From JAXDMU01 sp963762435 (lineage in GTDB: Bacteria; Pseudomonadota; Alphaproteobacteria; ATCC43930; CGMCC-115725), in assembly GCA_963762435.1 (NCBI GenBank), contig CAVXLN010000021.1, positions 62,001-126,000 on the forward strand: a DNA stretch of 64,000 bases, read 5' to 3'. The notes beneath the pieces are model-generated. The model was given only the letters and a program-made list of their open reading frames with translations, was not told the DNA's origin and did not search any database. The translations under genes and the position numbers were made by a program. The stretch's first letter is position 1; every line of letters begins with the position of its first letter. Shown piece by piece: positions 36,096 through 44,594 of this stretch.

Positions 36096-37097
36096 TCAGC
36101 CGCCGGAGCCGCCGTCTCCGTTCCCCCGTGCATGCCAAGCTGCGAGCACCTCGCGTTCCTCCTCGGCCGTCAGGCCGGTGACAGGGCCGTTGCTGGCACG
36201 CAGCCACTCGATCGTGTCCCGTGCCGTCTCGGAAATTGCCCGCATGGCCAACCCCACCTCACGAGCCGGCGACGTATCGCGAGTCATGAATCCGGCATAG
36301 TCCGGCAGAGGCAGCCAGAGCGGGAGCGATCTTGGGCCGCTCCAGGGCCTCACATCACGCTCTTCCAGGAAGACCCGATCCACCCAGGTAAAGCTGCAGG
36401 ATGCATCCAGCGCCGCCGCGCATTCGGCCAGCAGCTTGCCGCGCGCAAGCGGTGGTCCGGCCCCGTCATAGACGCCCGTCAGGCGGTTCTGTGCGGCCAG
36501 CACGATCCACCGGGCCAGGTCGCGCACATCGATGAATTGAACGGGATCCTCCGGCGTTCCGGGCGCCAGCACCTCGCCGCCTCGGGCCAGGCGGGCCGGC
36601 CAGTAGGTGAAACGGCCCGACGGATCCTCCGGCCCGACGATAAGCCCGGCGCGGCAAATGAAGGCATCTTCGCCGACCGCTTCTTCGCAGGCGAGCTTGG
36701 CGGAACCATAGGTTTCCGTGCTGCTGAGCTCGATCTCTGGTGCGGTCGGCGCCTGCAGCGCTGCCGTGTCGGCCCGCTGCCCCGGCGTGCCATTGTCGGC
36801 ATAGACGCTCATCGTCGACACGAAACTCCAATGCGCGGCGTTCGGCTTGAGGGCCGCGATGGCGCGGCGCACCTGGCCCGGATGGCGTGACACATCCACG
36901 ACAGCGTCGAACACAAGGCCGGCCAGCGGCGCCAGACCATCCGGAACGTCCCGGTCGATCCGGACGAAGCGGGCGCCGGCCGCAATCGGGCCAGCGACAC
37001 CCCGGGCAGCGCAGGTCACCTCATGCCCAGCCGCACAGGCACGCGCCGCGATCGCGCGCCCCAAAAACTGGCTGCCGCCCAGGATCAAAAAGCGCAT
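36096..37097 (-). CDS. NAD-dependent epimerase/dehydratase family protein
   Basis: The 333-residue extended short-chain dehydrogenase starts MRFLILGGSQFLGRAIAARA, with the GxxxFLG NAD(P)-binding loop. The SDR active-site Tyr/Lys appears as ETYGSAKLACEEA. The substrate is probably a nucleotide-linked sugar or similar, but cannot be named. The start at 37097 puts the Rossmann loop at the N-terminus. It lies 40 bases downstream of the ars operon on the same strand and could be transcribed with it, though no arsenic role is known for this family. Confidence 0.85.
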   Translation of the reverse strand: MRFLILGGSQFLGRAIAARACAAGHEVTCAARGVAGPIAAGARFVRIDRDVPDGLAPLAGLVFDAVVDVSRHPGQVRRAIAALKPNAAHWSFVSTMSVYADNGTPGQRADTAALQAPTAPEIELSSTETYGSAKLACEEAVGEDAFICRAGLIVGPEDPSGRFTYWPARLARGGEVLAPGTPEDPVQFIDVRDLARWIVLAAQNRLTGVYDGAGPPLARGKLLAECAAALDASCSFTWVDRVFLEERDVRPWSGPRSLPLWLPLPDYAGFMTRDTSPAREVGLAMRAISETARDTIEWLRASNGPVTGLTAEEEREVLAAWHARGNGDGGSGG

Positions 37098-37137
37098 GCC
37101 GATCTGCCTCCCTCGGTGGGGCCGCAACGACCGAGAA

Positions 37138-37677
37138 TTATGATACCAGCTCCCTGAACGGAGTAGGGGCCTCGTCAGGCTTTCCTTCCTTCAGCGTTCG
37201 GCGCCACCAGCCCAAATCGCGATATTCGCCAAGCTTGTAGCCGATCTCGGCAAAGGTCCCGAGATACAGGAAGCCCATGGCTTCGTGCAGCCTGACGCTC
37301 TTCTCGTTCGGCGGGACGATGCCGGCGAAAGCCGAGTGGAAGCCTTGTCGGGTCAGAAGCTCGAGGAGCTCGGCATAGAGCGCCCGGCCGATCCCCCGGC
37401 GGTGGGCGCTCCGGTCGACATAGAGCGTCGTCTCGACCGACCATCGGTAAGCGGGTTTCGAGCGGTGAGCGCTGCCATAGGCATAGCCGAGCACGGCATC
37501 GCCGTCCTCGAAGACGAGATAGGGATAGACCTCGATTATCGACATCAGTCGGTCTGCCATCTCGGCCGCGGTCGGCGGCACTTCCTCGAACGCGATCGCC
37601 GTCTCGCGCACATAGGGCGCGTAAATGGCGGCGATCGCATCGGAATCCGCCTCGGTCGCAATGCGAACGATGCCCAT
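37138..37677 (-). CDS. arsN1: GNAT N-acetyltransferase, ArsN1/phosphinothricin acetyltransferase type
   Basis: The 179-residue protein resembles phosphinothricin acetyltransferase: RIATEADSDAIAAIYAPYV, IAFEEVPPTAAEMADR, the acetyl-CoA loop HRRGIGRALYAELLELL and NEKSVRLHEAMGF. Its start overlaps the arsC stop by one base, so it belongs to the ars operon. ArsN1 proteins of this family acetylate the arsenic antibiotic arsinothricin, and the operon context makes this more likely than action on phosphinothricin or methionine sulfoximine, though those remain possible. The specific assignment is inference. Confidence 0.75.
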   Translation of the reverse strand: MGIVRIATEADSDAIAAIYAPYVRETAIAFEEVPPTAAEMADRLMSIIEVYPYLVFEDGDAVLGYAYGSAHRSKPAYRWSVETTLYVDRSAHRRGIGRALYAELLELLTRQGFHSAFAGIVPPNEKSVRLHEAMGFLYLGTFAEIGYKLGEYRDLGWWRRTLKEGKPDEAPTPFRELVS

Positions 37678-38093
37678 TATGGGACCACGACCGCGCCATC
37701 CTCTTTCGTGAAGGATGCCGGTTGCCGATCGAGCAAGCCCAGCACCACCTCCGACGGCCGGCACAGATGCGTCCCTTTCGGCGTTGCCACGATCGGCCAA
37801 TTCACCAGGATCGGATGCGCGACCATCGCGTCGAGGATCGCATCGTCGGTGGCACTCGGTTCCAACAGCCCCAGCTCCGCCGCCGGCGTGCCTTTCTCGC
37901 GCAGGATGGCGCGCGGGCCATCGCCCATGGCGGCGATCAGCTGGTTGAGCTGCGGCCGCGTCCAGCCTGCCTTCAGGTACTCGACCACCTTCGGCTCATA
38001 CCCGGCCGCCCGGATCATCGCGAGCGTGTTGCGCGAGGTGCCGCAACTCGGGTTGTGGAAGATCGTGATCGGGAAATCGTCGCTCATGCTCAT
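37677..38093 (-). CDS. arsC: Arsenate reductase (glutaredoxin-dependent)
   Basis: ArsC reduces arsenate to arsenite using glutathione and glutaredoxin. The 138-residue protein has catalytic Cys17 in IFHNPSCGTSRNTLA, and later CRPSEVVLGLL with the conserved Arg. The ATG at 38093 overlaps the aquaporin stop by 4 bases; a second Met lies two codons in. The product arsenite would leave through the adjacent aquaporin, as in the Sinorhizobium meliloti arsR-aqpS-arsC operon. Confidence 0.94.
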   Translation of the reverse strand: MSMSDDFPITIFHNPSCGTSRNTLAMIRAAGYEPKVVEYLKAGWTRPQLNQLIAAMGDGPRAILREKGTPAAELGLLEPSATDDAILDAMVAHPILVNWPIVATPKGTHLCRPSEVVLGLLDRQPASFTKEDGAVVVP

Positions 38094-38788
38094 TTCCGTT
38101 CCGTGAGAAGCCATCCGAAAAGCGCGTTCGCCGCCACGGCGCCGGCGATCTGCGCTGTGATGAAGGCCGGTACTGAAGCCGGCGCGATGCCGGCGAAGCT
38201 GTCCGACAGCGCCCGCGCCAGCGTCACGGCTGGGTTGGCGAAGGATGTCGAGGCGGTGAACCAATAGGCCGAAATGATATAGAGCCCGACGATCGCCGCT
38301 GTCGATTCCGGTCGGAAGCGCGCCGAGCCCAGGATCGCGCCGATCAATCCGAAGGTGGCGACAAACTCGGCGAAAGCCTGGCCCGGCCCGTCGCGCAGCT
38401 TGGCCGAGATCTCCAGGATCGGTGCCGCGAACATGAGATGGGCGGCCCAGACGCCGGCCACGCCACCGATCATTTGCGCCGCCATATAGGCAGCGGCCAT
38501 GGTTCCGTCGATCTCCCGCCGGAGCGCCATCACCAGCGTCACGGCTGGATTGAAATGGGCGCCCGAGACCGGCCCGAAGATCGTGATCAGCACGATGAGC
38601 CCGGCGCCGGTCGCCAGCGTGTTGCCGAGCAGCGCCAGCGCCGGGTTTCCGCCGGCCAGACGCTCGCCCATGATGCCGGAACCCACGACGATCGCGAGCA
38701 GCAGCGCGGTGCCGAGCGCTTCGCCGACCAGGCGCCGCGATGCGGTGAAGGCAGGCAGCAGCGCGTCGGGAGCGGCGATCTCCGCCAT
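38090..38788 (-). CDS. aqpS: Aquaporin family arsenite channel (AqpS-like)
   Basis: The 232-residue channel has six transmembrane helices and two pore loops, HFNPAVTLVMAL and FANPAVTLARAL, both with intact NPA motifs. It begins MAEIAAPDALLPAFTASRRLVGEALGT. In the known AqpS system this channel passes arsenite made by ArsC out of the cell. No ArsB or Acr3 pump is present in this window, which supports that role. The start overlaps the ArsI-like stop by one base. Confidence 0.88.
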   Translation of the reverse strand: MAEIAAPDALLPAFTASRRLVGEALGTALLLAIVVGSGIMGERLAGGNPALALLGNTLATGAGLIVLITIFGPVSGAHFNPAVTLVMALRREIDGTMAAAYMAAQMIGGVAGVWAAHLMFAAPILEISAKLRDGPGQAFAEFVATFGLIGAILGSARFRPESTAAIVGLYIISAYWFTASTSFANPAVTLARALSDSFAGIAPASVPAFITAQIAGAVAANALFGWLLTERK

Positions 38789-39231
38789 CAGCAACAGGAG
38801 GAAGCAGGCGCGCAGCAGGCAGGTTTCGGTGCCGCCCGGACCTCGTCCGGCGTGTCCTCGCCATAGATCGGCGCGTCGCCGAAGGTGAAGAAACTTTCCC
38901 AGCGGACACCCGACGGATCGGTCACCCAGGCCTTGTCCGATCTGGCGTAGCAGCAAGTCGTCGCTTCCTGGTCGCGCGTCACGGCGCCGGCCGTCTTGAG
39001 CCGGCCCGCGAGCTCGGCCAGCTCCTCGGCACTCTCGACCTGGATGCCGAGATGATCGACGCCGGCGGCATGGGCCCGATCGGAAATGGCGAAATTGACC
39101 CTCGGATCCTCCAGCATCCATTTCGCGTAATCTTGCTTCAGCACCGTCGGCTCGGTCCCGAAGAGCGTGGAATAGAACGCGACGGACCGGGCGAGATCAT
39201 CGACCGCGATATGGACGTGCAGGCGCTTCAT
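38788..39231 (-). CDS. arsI: ArsI/CadI-family vicinal-oxygen-chelate protein
   Basis: The 147-residue VOC protein starts MKRLHVHIAVDDLARSVAFYSTLFG. The likely iron ligands are a His at 5 or 7, His60 in GVDHLGIQV and Glu112 in GVRWESFFT. The vicinal Cys pair of C-As lyases is at Cys93-Cys94 (ATTCCYARSDK). The tail ends in two further Cys pairs (residues 139-140 and 146-147). ArsI cleaves the C-As bond of trivalent methyl- and aryl-arsenicals. CadI-type cadmium binding is the alternative. It overlaps arsR by 4 bases. Confidence 0.83.
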   Translation of the reverse strand: MKRLHVHIAVDDLARSVAFYSTLFGTEPTVLKQDYAKWMLEDPRVNFAISDRAHAAGVDHLGIQVESAEELAELAGRLKTAGAVTRDQEATTCCYARSDKAWVTDPSGVRWESFFTFGDAPIYGEDTPDEVRAAPKPACCAPASSCC

Positions 39232-39590
39232 GAGAGGGCTCCTTCGGGTTGGCCGCAGCAGGCGGCGCGGCTCGCCGCTTCCGCCAAGGGCGCACACACT
39301 TCCGGCCGGCCCTGGCAGCAATCTTCCATGAGGTAGAGGAGCAGCGCGCTCATACCGTCGAAATCGGCGGCATAGATGATCGAGCGGCCATCGCGGTGGC
39401 TCGCGACCAGGCCGGCATGGGCGAGGATCGTCAATTGCGCCGACAGCGTATTGGGTGTGATCTCAAGCGCTCGCGCAATCTCGCCGGCGGCAAGCCCAGC
39501 CGGCCCTGCCTTGATCAGCAGGCGGAAGACGGCGAGGCGGCTCTCCTGAGCCAGGGCCGAAAGGCGTTGGATGGCAAGATTTGATTCCAT
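39228..39590 (-). CDS. arsR: ArsR-family arsenic-responsive repressor
   Basis: The 120-residue winged-helix protein starts MESNLAIQRLSALAQESRLAVFRLL; recognition helix region is TPNTLSAQLTILAHAGLV. The classic CxCxxC of the DNA-binding helix is absent. Instead Cys91, Cys92 and Cys99 (EDCCQGRPEVC) and Cys111-Cys112 lie at the C-terminus, resembling the As(III) site of the Acidithiobacillus ferrooxidans ArsR (Cys95, Cys96, Cys102). It is the first gene of the operon and would repress it. The start at 39590 is set by this N-terminus. Confidence 0.92.
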   Translation of the reverse strand: MESNLAIQRLSALAQESRLAVFRLLIKAGPAGLAAGEIARALEITPNTLSAQLTILAHAGLVASHRDGRSIIYAADFDGMSALLLYLMEDCCQGRPEVCAPLAEAASRAACCGQPEGALS

Positions 39591-39612
39591 ATTTCGATAA
39601 TTATAGAAATAT
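39589..39612. promoter_or_regulatory. Probable ArsR operator overlapping the arsR start
   Basis: ATATTTC and GAAATAT are perfect 7-base arms separated by 10 AT-rich bases. Such ATATTTC-type palindromes are typical of ArsR/SmtB operators. The site covers the first bases of arsR and its upstream edge, where bound repressor would block initiation or the ribosome-binding region. Confidence 0.65.
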
Positions 39613-39702
39613 TGAAATGAGTCAAGCGCGGAATCGCCTCCCCATCGCCACCGCTGCTCGCTATGCTTTGATATCTCTGCTCTCATCCCGCGAAGGCTGC
39701 CG

Positions 39703-40236
39703 ATGCCCGATATCCTCCTCATCGTCGATATGCAGCAAGGCAGCTTCACGCCGGAGACGCCGCGCTACGATGCCGAGGGGCTGACAAAGCGCCTCAATCG
39801 CCTGGCCGAGCGAGTGCGGGCGACAGAGGGCCATGCCGTCTTCATCCAGCATGAGGCAGGTGCTGGCGATCCCTTCCATCGCGACGCGCCGGGCTGGCGG
39901 CTGCTGCCGGCGCTGGTCACGCGCGAGACCGACGGCTTCATCGGCAAGCGCTCCTGCGACGCCTTCCTCGGCACCGGCCTCGAGGCGTTCATCGAGCAGC
40001 GGCCGTTCGACCGGCTCATCATCACCGGTTGTGCTACCGATTACTGCGTCGATACGACCGTGCGCGCCGCCTTAGGCCGCGGCTATCCGACGGTGGTCCC
40101 ATCCGACGGCCACACCACGGCCGAGCGGCCGCATCTGTCGGCCGTGAAGATCATCGAGCACCACAATGCGATCTGGGCCGATTTCATCGCACCCAACGGG
40201 CCCGCCATCATCTGCCCGTCGAGCGCGCTCATGTGA
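39703..40236 (+). CDS. Isochorismatase-family cysteine hydrolase
   Basis: The 177-residue protein begins MPDILLIVDMQQGSF with the catalytic Asp9. The Lys lies in IGKRSCDAF and the nucleophile Cys in ITGCATDYCVDTTVRAA. The family includes nicotinamidases and isochorismatases; the substrate here cannot be deduced. It is divergent from arsR and its 3' end overlaps the gshB 3' end by 8 bases. Confidence 0.9.
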   Translation: MPDILLIVDMQQGSFTPETPRYDAEGLTKRLNRLAERVRATEGHAVFIQHEAGAGDPFHRDAPGWRLLPALVTRETDGFIGKRSCDAFLGTGLEAFIEQRPFDRLIITGCATDYCVDTTVRAALGRGYPTVVPSDGHTTAERPHLSAVKIIEHHNAIWADFIAPNGPAIICPSSALM

Positions 40237-41188
40237 TCGCCAGATCCCAGAATTGCTCGGCAAGCCGCTCTTTGCCCTGGCGGCCTTCCAGCCGATCGGA
40301 AACCACCAGGCCAGTCGGGCAGGTGACATTGATCTCGGTCAGATAATCGCCGATCACATCCAAGCCCACGAAGAAGAGACCGCGCTTGCGAAGCTCGGAT
40401 CCGACGGCCGCACAAATATCACGATCGCGTTTGGTCAAGGGTGACGCCACAGCACTGCCGCCGACGCGCATGTTGCCGCGCGCATCGCCCGATGCCGGCA
40501 GGCGCGCAAAGCTTCCGACCGGATTGCCATCCAACAGGATGATGCGCTTGTCGCCGGCCGTATGGATTTCGGGAAGGTATTTTTGGATCATCCAGGGTTC
40601 CGGGTTCAACGTGCCGACCGTTTCCAACAGCGCCGGTAAATTGTCGTCATCCGGTTTGATATGAAAGATGCCGTGGCCGGCATAGCCATGCAGCGGCTTG
40701 AAGATGATGTCGCCATGGAGCTTGCGAAACCCTTGGATCGCCGAGAGATCTCTCGTGATCAAGGTGGGCGGCATCAAATGCGGAAAATGCGTCGAGAGTA
40801 ATTTTTCCGGCGAATTACGCACGCCAACCGGATCGTTGATGATTTTCACCTTGCCTGGCAAATGCTCCAATAGATGCGTCGCCGTAATGTAGGCCAGGTC
40901 AAAAGGCGGCTCTTGGCGCATAAGAACAAAGTCGAACGCTGACAGATCTTCTATTTCAGGCGCGCTCTGCGTCCAGGAAGGCTCGGACCCGTCTTGAAAA
41001 TGAAGACCCTGCCCATACGCGGTGACGAGGGCGCCCGCCGCGCTGATATCGAGGCGCAATTGATCCGGCGTGTAATAAAACAGCTCATAACCGCGCTGTG
41101 CCGCAGCCCGAGCCAGCTCGAGCGTGCTGTCGGTCTTGGGGTTCAGCCGCCCGAGCGGATCCATTTGCAGGGCAACGCGCTTGGTCAT
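40229..41188 (-). CDS. gshB: Glutathione synthetase
   Basis: GshB adds glycine to gamma-glutamylcysteine. The 319-residue ATP-grasp enzyme contains DFVLMRQEPPFDLAYITATH, INDPVGVRNSPEKL, IFKPLHGYAGHGIF and GLDVIGDYLTEINVTCPTG, the standard motifs. The start MTKRVALQMDPL at 41188 is typical. Glutathione is the reductant used by the ArsC type encoded 2 kb away. The base composition is noticeably less GC-rich than the surrounding genes. Confidence 0.96.
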   Translation of the reverse strand: MTKRVALQMDPLGRLNPKTDSTLELARAAAQRGYELFYYTPDQLRLDISAAGALVTAYGQGLHFQDGSEPSWTQSAPEIEDLSAFDFVLMRQEPPFDLAYITATHLLEHLPGKVKIINDPVGVRNSPEKLLSTHFPHLMPPTLITRDLSAIQGFRKLHGDIIFKPLHGYAGHGIFHIKPDDDNLPALLETVGTLNPEPWMIQKYLPEIHTAGDKRIILLDGNPVGSFARLPASGDARGNMRVGGSAVASPLTKRDRDICAAVGSELRKRGLFFVGLDVIGDYLTEINVTCPTGLVVSDRLEGRQGKERLAEQFWDLAIT

Positions 41189-41204
41189 TCTCTTCTTCCC
41201 ATGG

Positions 41205-41684
41205 CTAATCGACGACGAGCGTGAACCGCGACCGCGCGACCGCGCGCGCACCTTGCCGCTCATAGAAGCGGATCGCATCGGCGTTCCAGGCCGGCGTCCA
41301 CCATTGCACGGTCCCGAGGCCGCGCGATCGGGCCTCTGCGCATATCACCGAGAGCAGCGCGCTGCCAAGCCCATGCCCGCGCGCCGCCGCGTCGAGATAG
41401 AGGCAATCGAGATGGAGGAACTCGCGCGCTTCCCAGGTCGAGAATTCTAAGGCACCGCTCGCGTAGCCGACGAGGCGCCCGTCGATCTCCGCGACCCAGG
41501 CGAGTGCCCGGGCCGGTGCGTCGAAGAGCGCCAACTCAAGGCGTTCGGCCAGCCCGGTTGGGTCGAGCACAGCCCGCTCATAGGCCGCGTGATCTTCCGC
41601 GAGCGCCACGATCCGAGGCAGATCCCGCGGTGCCGCGGGACGCACGCCGTGCTGCCGGTCCTTGTCCTCAGGCAACCGCGTCAT
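41205..41684 (-). CDS. GNAT family N-acetyltransferase
   Basis: The 159-residue protein has the GNAT fold: RPAAPRDLPRIVALAEDH at the start, HLDCLYLDAAARGHGLGSALLSV with the acetyl-CoA loop RGHGLGSA, and NADAIRFYERQGARAV. The acceptor is unknown. The ATG at 41684 lies inside the 3' end of the rhodanese gene (17-base overlap), so the two are probably co-translated. Confidence 0.88.
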   Translation of the reverse strand: MTRLPEDKDRQHGVRPAAPRDLPRIVALAEDHAAYERAVLDPTGLAERLELALFDAPARALAWVAEIDGRLVGYASGALEFSTWEAREFLHLDCLYLDAAARGHGLGSALLSVICAEARSRGLGTVQWWTPAWNADAIRFYERQGARAVARSRFTLVVD

Positions 41685-42093
41685 GCTCCTGGCGGGCGGG
41701 CTCGCCGGTCGCCAAGGCAAAGCCTTCGTCGAGCCAGCCGGTAATGCCGCCGACCATCAGCTTCACCGGTCGCTCCAGCTTGGCCAGTCGCACGGCCGCC
41801 CGGGCGGCACCGTTGCAATGCGGCCCGGCGCAATAGACGACGAACAGCGTATCGGCGGGATATGCGGCCATCCGGCTCGCGATGATCTTGCCATGCGGCA
41901 GGCTGATGGCGCCCGGCACGTGGCCTGCCGCGAAGAGCGCATGGCTGCGGACATCGAGCAGCACGAAGTCGGGATCACCTTTGCTGAACGCGTCATGCAC
42001 GTCCCAGCAATCGGCCTCGAAGGTGAATTCGGCTTCGAAATGCTCGAGCGCGTCCGATGGCGAAGCGGCCGGGACCTCGGTGACATGCGACAT
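41668..42093 (-). CDS. Rhodanese-like domain protein
   Basis: The 141-residue single-domain protein contains FVLLDVRSHALFAAGHVPGAISLPH and the active-site loop VVYCAGPHCNGAARAA, with a Cys available for sulfur transfer. Rhodanese genes of this kind are often divergent from an FtrA-type AraC regulator, as here. The start at 42093 (MSHVTEVPAA) is preferred to the upstream frame extension because the regulator's 5' region begins there. Confidence 0.9.
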   Translation of the reverse strand: MSHVTEVPAASPSDALEHFEAEFTFEADCWDVHDAFSKGDPDFVLLDVRSHALFAAGHVPGAISLPHGKIIASRMAAYPADTLFVVYCAGPHCNGAARAAVRLAKLERPVKLMVGGITGWLDEGFALATGEPARQEHDAVA

Positions 42094-42170
42094 GACAAAA
42101 CCTCCTCTTGCGTGTGGAACACCGGGAGAATGCCCGCATGCGGCGCTTGCCACGAGTGGCGGAAACGACG

Positions 42171-43172
42171 ATGTTCGTCAACATCATGCCAAAACCATCG
42201 GTCGCCGCTTTGCCCGCCATCGGCCCGCTCGTGGCCGTGCTGATCTATGACGGTCTCTGCACCTTCGAATACGGCATCGCCGTCGAAGTGTTCGGCCTCA
42301 ATCGCCCGGAATTCGAGCCGGGCTGGTATCGCTTCGTCTCGGTCGCCGTGGAGCCTGGCCCGCTGCGTGCCGTAGGCGGCCTCACAATTCACGCCGACGC
42401 CGATCTGGATCGCCTGGAAGAGGCCGACCTCATCATCGTTCCCGGCTGGAAAGGCGCCGGCGTCGAACCGTCCGACGCACTGCTCGCCGCCCTACGCAAG
42501 GCGCACGCGCGCGGCGCCCGGCTGATGTCGCTCTGTTCCGGCGTCTTCGTCCTCGCCGCCACCGGTCTCTTGGATGGGCGCCAGGTGACGACCCATTGGC
42601 GCTACGCGAGCGTGATCCATGAACGCTGGCCGCGCCTGCGGTTCAATCCGGACGTGCTCTATATCGACAATGGCGATCTGCTGACCTCCGCCGGCAGTGC
42701 GGCCGGCATCGATCTGGCGCTCCATGTCGTGCGGCGGGATTTCGGTCCCGAAATAGCCAACAAGGTGGCGCGGCGCCTGGTGCTGCCGGCCCATCGCAAT
42801 GGCGGACAGCGGCAGTTTGTCGAGCGGCCGGTTCCCGACCGCGAGGGGGCGCGGCTGTCCGATCTCATCGCCGAGATGCGCGCGCGGCTCGACCATCCCT
42901 TCACCGTGCGCGAGCTGGCGGCTCTGGCGGCGATGAGCGAGCGCACCTTCAATCGCCGCTTCCTCGAAGCCACCGGCGAAACGCCGGGCACCTGGCTGAT
43001 CTCCGCCCGGGTCGATCGCGCCCGCGAGCTGCTCGAAGAGTGCCGCCTGCCGATGGAGGAGGTGGCGAGGGTTAGCGGCTTCGGCAGTGCGGCCACCCTC
43101 CGCCATCATTTCCGGCGGAAACTGCAGGTGAGCCCGTCGGACTATCGCCAGCGCTTCGGCCGCCCCGGCTGA
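42171..43172 (+). CDS. ftrA: GlxA/FtrA-type transcriptional regulator (DJ-1/PfpI plus AraC domains)
   Basis: The protein of about 333 residues has an N-terminal DJ-1/PfpI-like domain (VAVLIYDGLCTFEYGIAVEV, LIIVPGWKGAG and the elbow SLCSGVFVLAATGLL) and a C-terminal AraC DNA-binding domain (FTVRELAALAAMSERTFNRRF, then VARVSGFGSAATLRHHFRR). It would regulate transcription in response to a small molecule bound by the first domain. It is divergent from the rhodanese gene by about 80 bases, its likely target. The start is 42171 or 42186. Confidence 0.9.
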   Translation: MFVNIMPKPSVAALPAIGPLVAVLIYDGLCTFEYGIAVEVFGLNRPEFEPGWYRFVSVAVEPGPLRAVGGLTIHADADLDRLEEADLIIVPGWKGAGVEPSDALLAALRKAHARGARLMSLCSGVFVLAATGLLDGRQVTTHWRYASVIHERWPRLRFNPDVLYIDNGDLLTSAGSAAGIDLALHVVRRDFGPEIANKVARRLVLPAHRNGGQRQFVERPVPDREGARLSDLIAEMRARLDHPFTVRELAALAAMSERTFNRRFLEATGETPGTWLISARVDRARELLEECRLPMEEVARVSGFGSAATLRHHFRRKLQVSPSDYRQRFGRPG

Positions 43173-43190
43173 CCAGGGCGGCGCGTTGCG

Positions 43191-44453
43191 TCACGCATGC
43201 GCCGCGACCGGCGCGCCTTCCTCCGCCTCGTCCTCCGACGTGCCGAGCTCGCCTTCGAACTTGGCGACCGCGGCGGCGGCGAGTGAGTTGCCGATCACAT
43301 TGGTGGCGCTGCGCCCCATATCGAGGAACTGGTCGATGCCGAGGATGAGGAACAGGCCGGCTTCGGGAATGCCGAACTGCTTCAGCGTCGCCAGGATCAC
43401 GACCAGCGAGGCGCGCGGCACGCCGGCCACGCCCTTGGACGTGATCATCAGGATCGCCGCCATCAGCAGCTGCTTGCCGATCGGCATGTCGATGCCATAG
43501 GCCTGCGCGATGAAGAGGGTAGCAAACGTCGTGTAGGCCATCGTGCCGTCGAGATTGAAGGAATAGCCCAAGGGCAGCACGAAGCTCGCGATCTTGTTCG
43601 GCACGCCGAACCGGCGCAGCTGCTCGAGGATCTTGGGATATGACGCTTCCGAACTCGCGGTCGAGAAGGCCAGCAGGAAGGGCTCGCGCATGCGCTTCAC
43701 GAGATCGCTGGTGCGACGGCCGAGCACCATGTAGCCCACCCCCAGCAGGAGTGCCCACAGCACCGCCAGAGTCAGGTAGAAGCCGCCCAGGAATTGGGCA
43801 AAGTTCACCAGGATGCCCGGTCCCGACTTGGTGATGACGGAGGCGACCGAGGCGCACACCGCGATCGGCGCGATCTTCATGACATAGCCGGTGATGGTCA
43901 GCATGACATGCGAGATCTCGTCGGCGATCTCCAGCAGTTTCTTGCCGCGCTCGCCGAGCGCCATCAGCGCGATGCCGGCGAAGATCGCGAAGATCACGAT
44001 CTGCAGGATCTCGCCCTCGGCCAGCGATTTGAAGATCGAGGTCGGCACCAGATGGTCGATGAAATTCTCGAAGCTGAAAGCCTGGGTCGAGGGTGCCGCC
44101 GCCCCCGCCTGGTCGGCGATCGTGATGCCGACGCCGGGCTGCAGGATGTTGACCATGAGCAGGCCCAGCAGCAGCGACACGATCGAGGCCGAGACGAACC
44201 AGCCCATGGTCTTGGCGCCGACCCGGCCGACGGTGGCCGCATCGCCCATATGGCCGATGCCGACGATCAGCGTCGACAGCACCAGCGGGCCGATGATCAT
44301 CTTGATCAGCTTCAGGAAGATGGCGCTTATCAGGCTCATATATTTGGCCACGTCGGCGGCTGTGGCCTGGTCTGGGAAGGCGTAGTAGCTGCAGGTGCCC
44401 AGCACGATGCCGAGCGCCAGACCGATCATCACATAGACGAAATTCCGGTTCAA
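43191..44453 (-). CDS. Dicarboxylate/amino acid:cation symporter (DAACS, DctA/GltP-like)
   Basis: The 420-residue transporter has about eight helices and the family signatures LSTLIVGIGHMGD, AFSTASSEASYPKIL (serine-rich hairpin), GYSFNLDGTMAY and the substrate region MGRSATNVIGNSLA. It probably imports C4-dicarboxylates, glutamate or aspartate with protons or sodium. The start is TTG at 44453, because GAGGAGG lies about 6 bases upstream and the coding pattern ends there; the same frame stays open for another 1.4 kb as an accidental antisense ORF to the ClC gene. Confidence 0.92.
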   Translation of the reverse strand: MNRNFVYVMIGLALGIVLGTCSYYAFPDQATAADVAKYMSLISAIFLKLIKMIIGPLVLSTLIVGIGHMGDAATVGRVGAKTMGWFVSASIVSLLLGLLMVNILQPGVGITIADQAGAAAPSTQAFSFENFIDHLVPTSIFKSLAEGEILQIVIFAIFAGIALMALGERGKKLLEIADEISHVMLTITGYVMKIAPIAVCASVASVITKSGPGILVNFAQFLGGFYLTLAVLWALLLGVGYMVLGRRTSDLVKRMREPFLLAFSTASSEASYPKILEQLRRFGVPNKIASFVLPLGYSFNLDGTMAYTTFATLFIAQAYGIDMPIGKQLLMAAILMITSKGVAGVPRASLVVILATLKQFGIPEAGLFLILGIDQFLDMGRSATNVIGNSLAAAAVAKFEGELGTSEDEAEEGAPVAAHA

Positions 44454-44594
44454 AATTGCCTCCTCGCGGACCCCCGCAGGCGAATTGCCCCTAAGAAAAG
44501 CATAAGCAAGAAACTTGCCGGCCCGCGAATGGAAAATCAGGCGAAAAAGCGCTGGATCCACACGGGAGCTGGTCAGAGGTGCCGAGGCGAGGGC

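Noticed and set aside
43794..44594. Upstream extension of the ClC reading frame and a long reverse frame (43191-45878)
   Set aside because: Both are GC-driven open frames antisense to real genes; the extensions are charged, low-complexity and lack family motifs, and each real gene starts at a codon with a good context.
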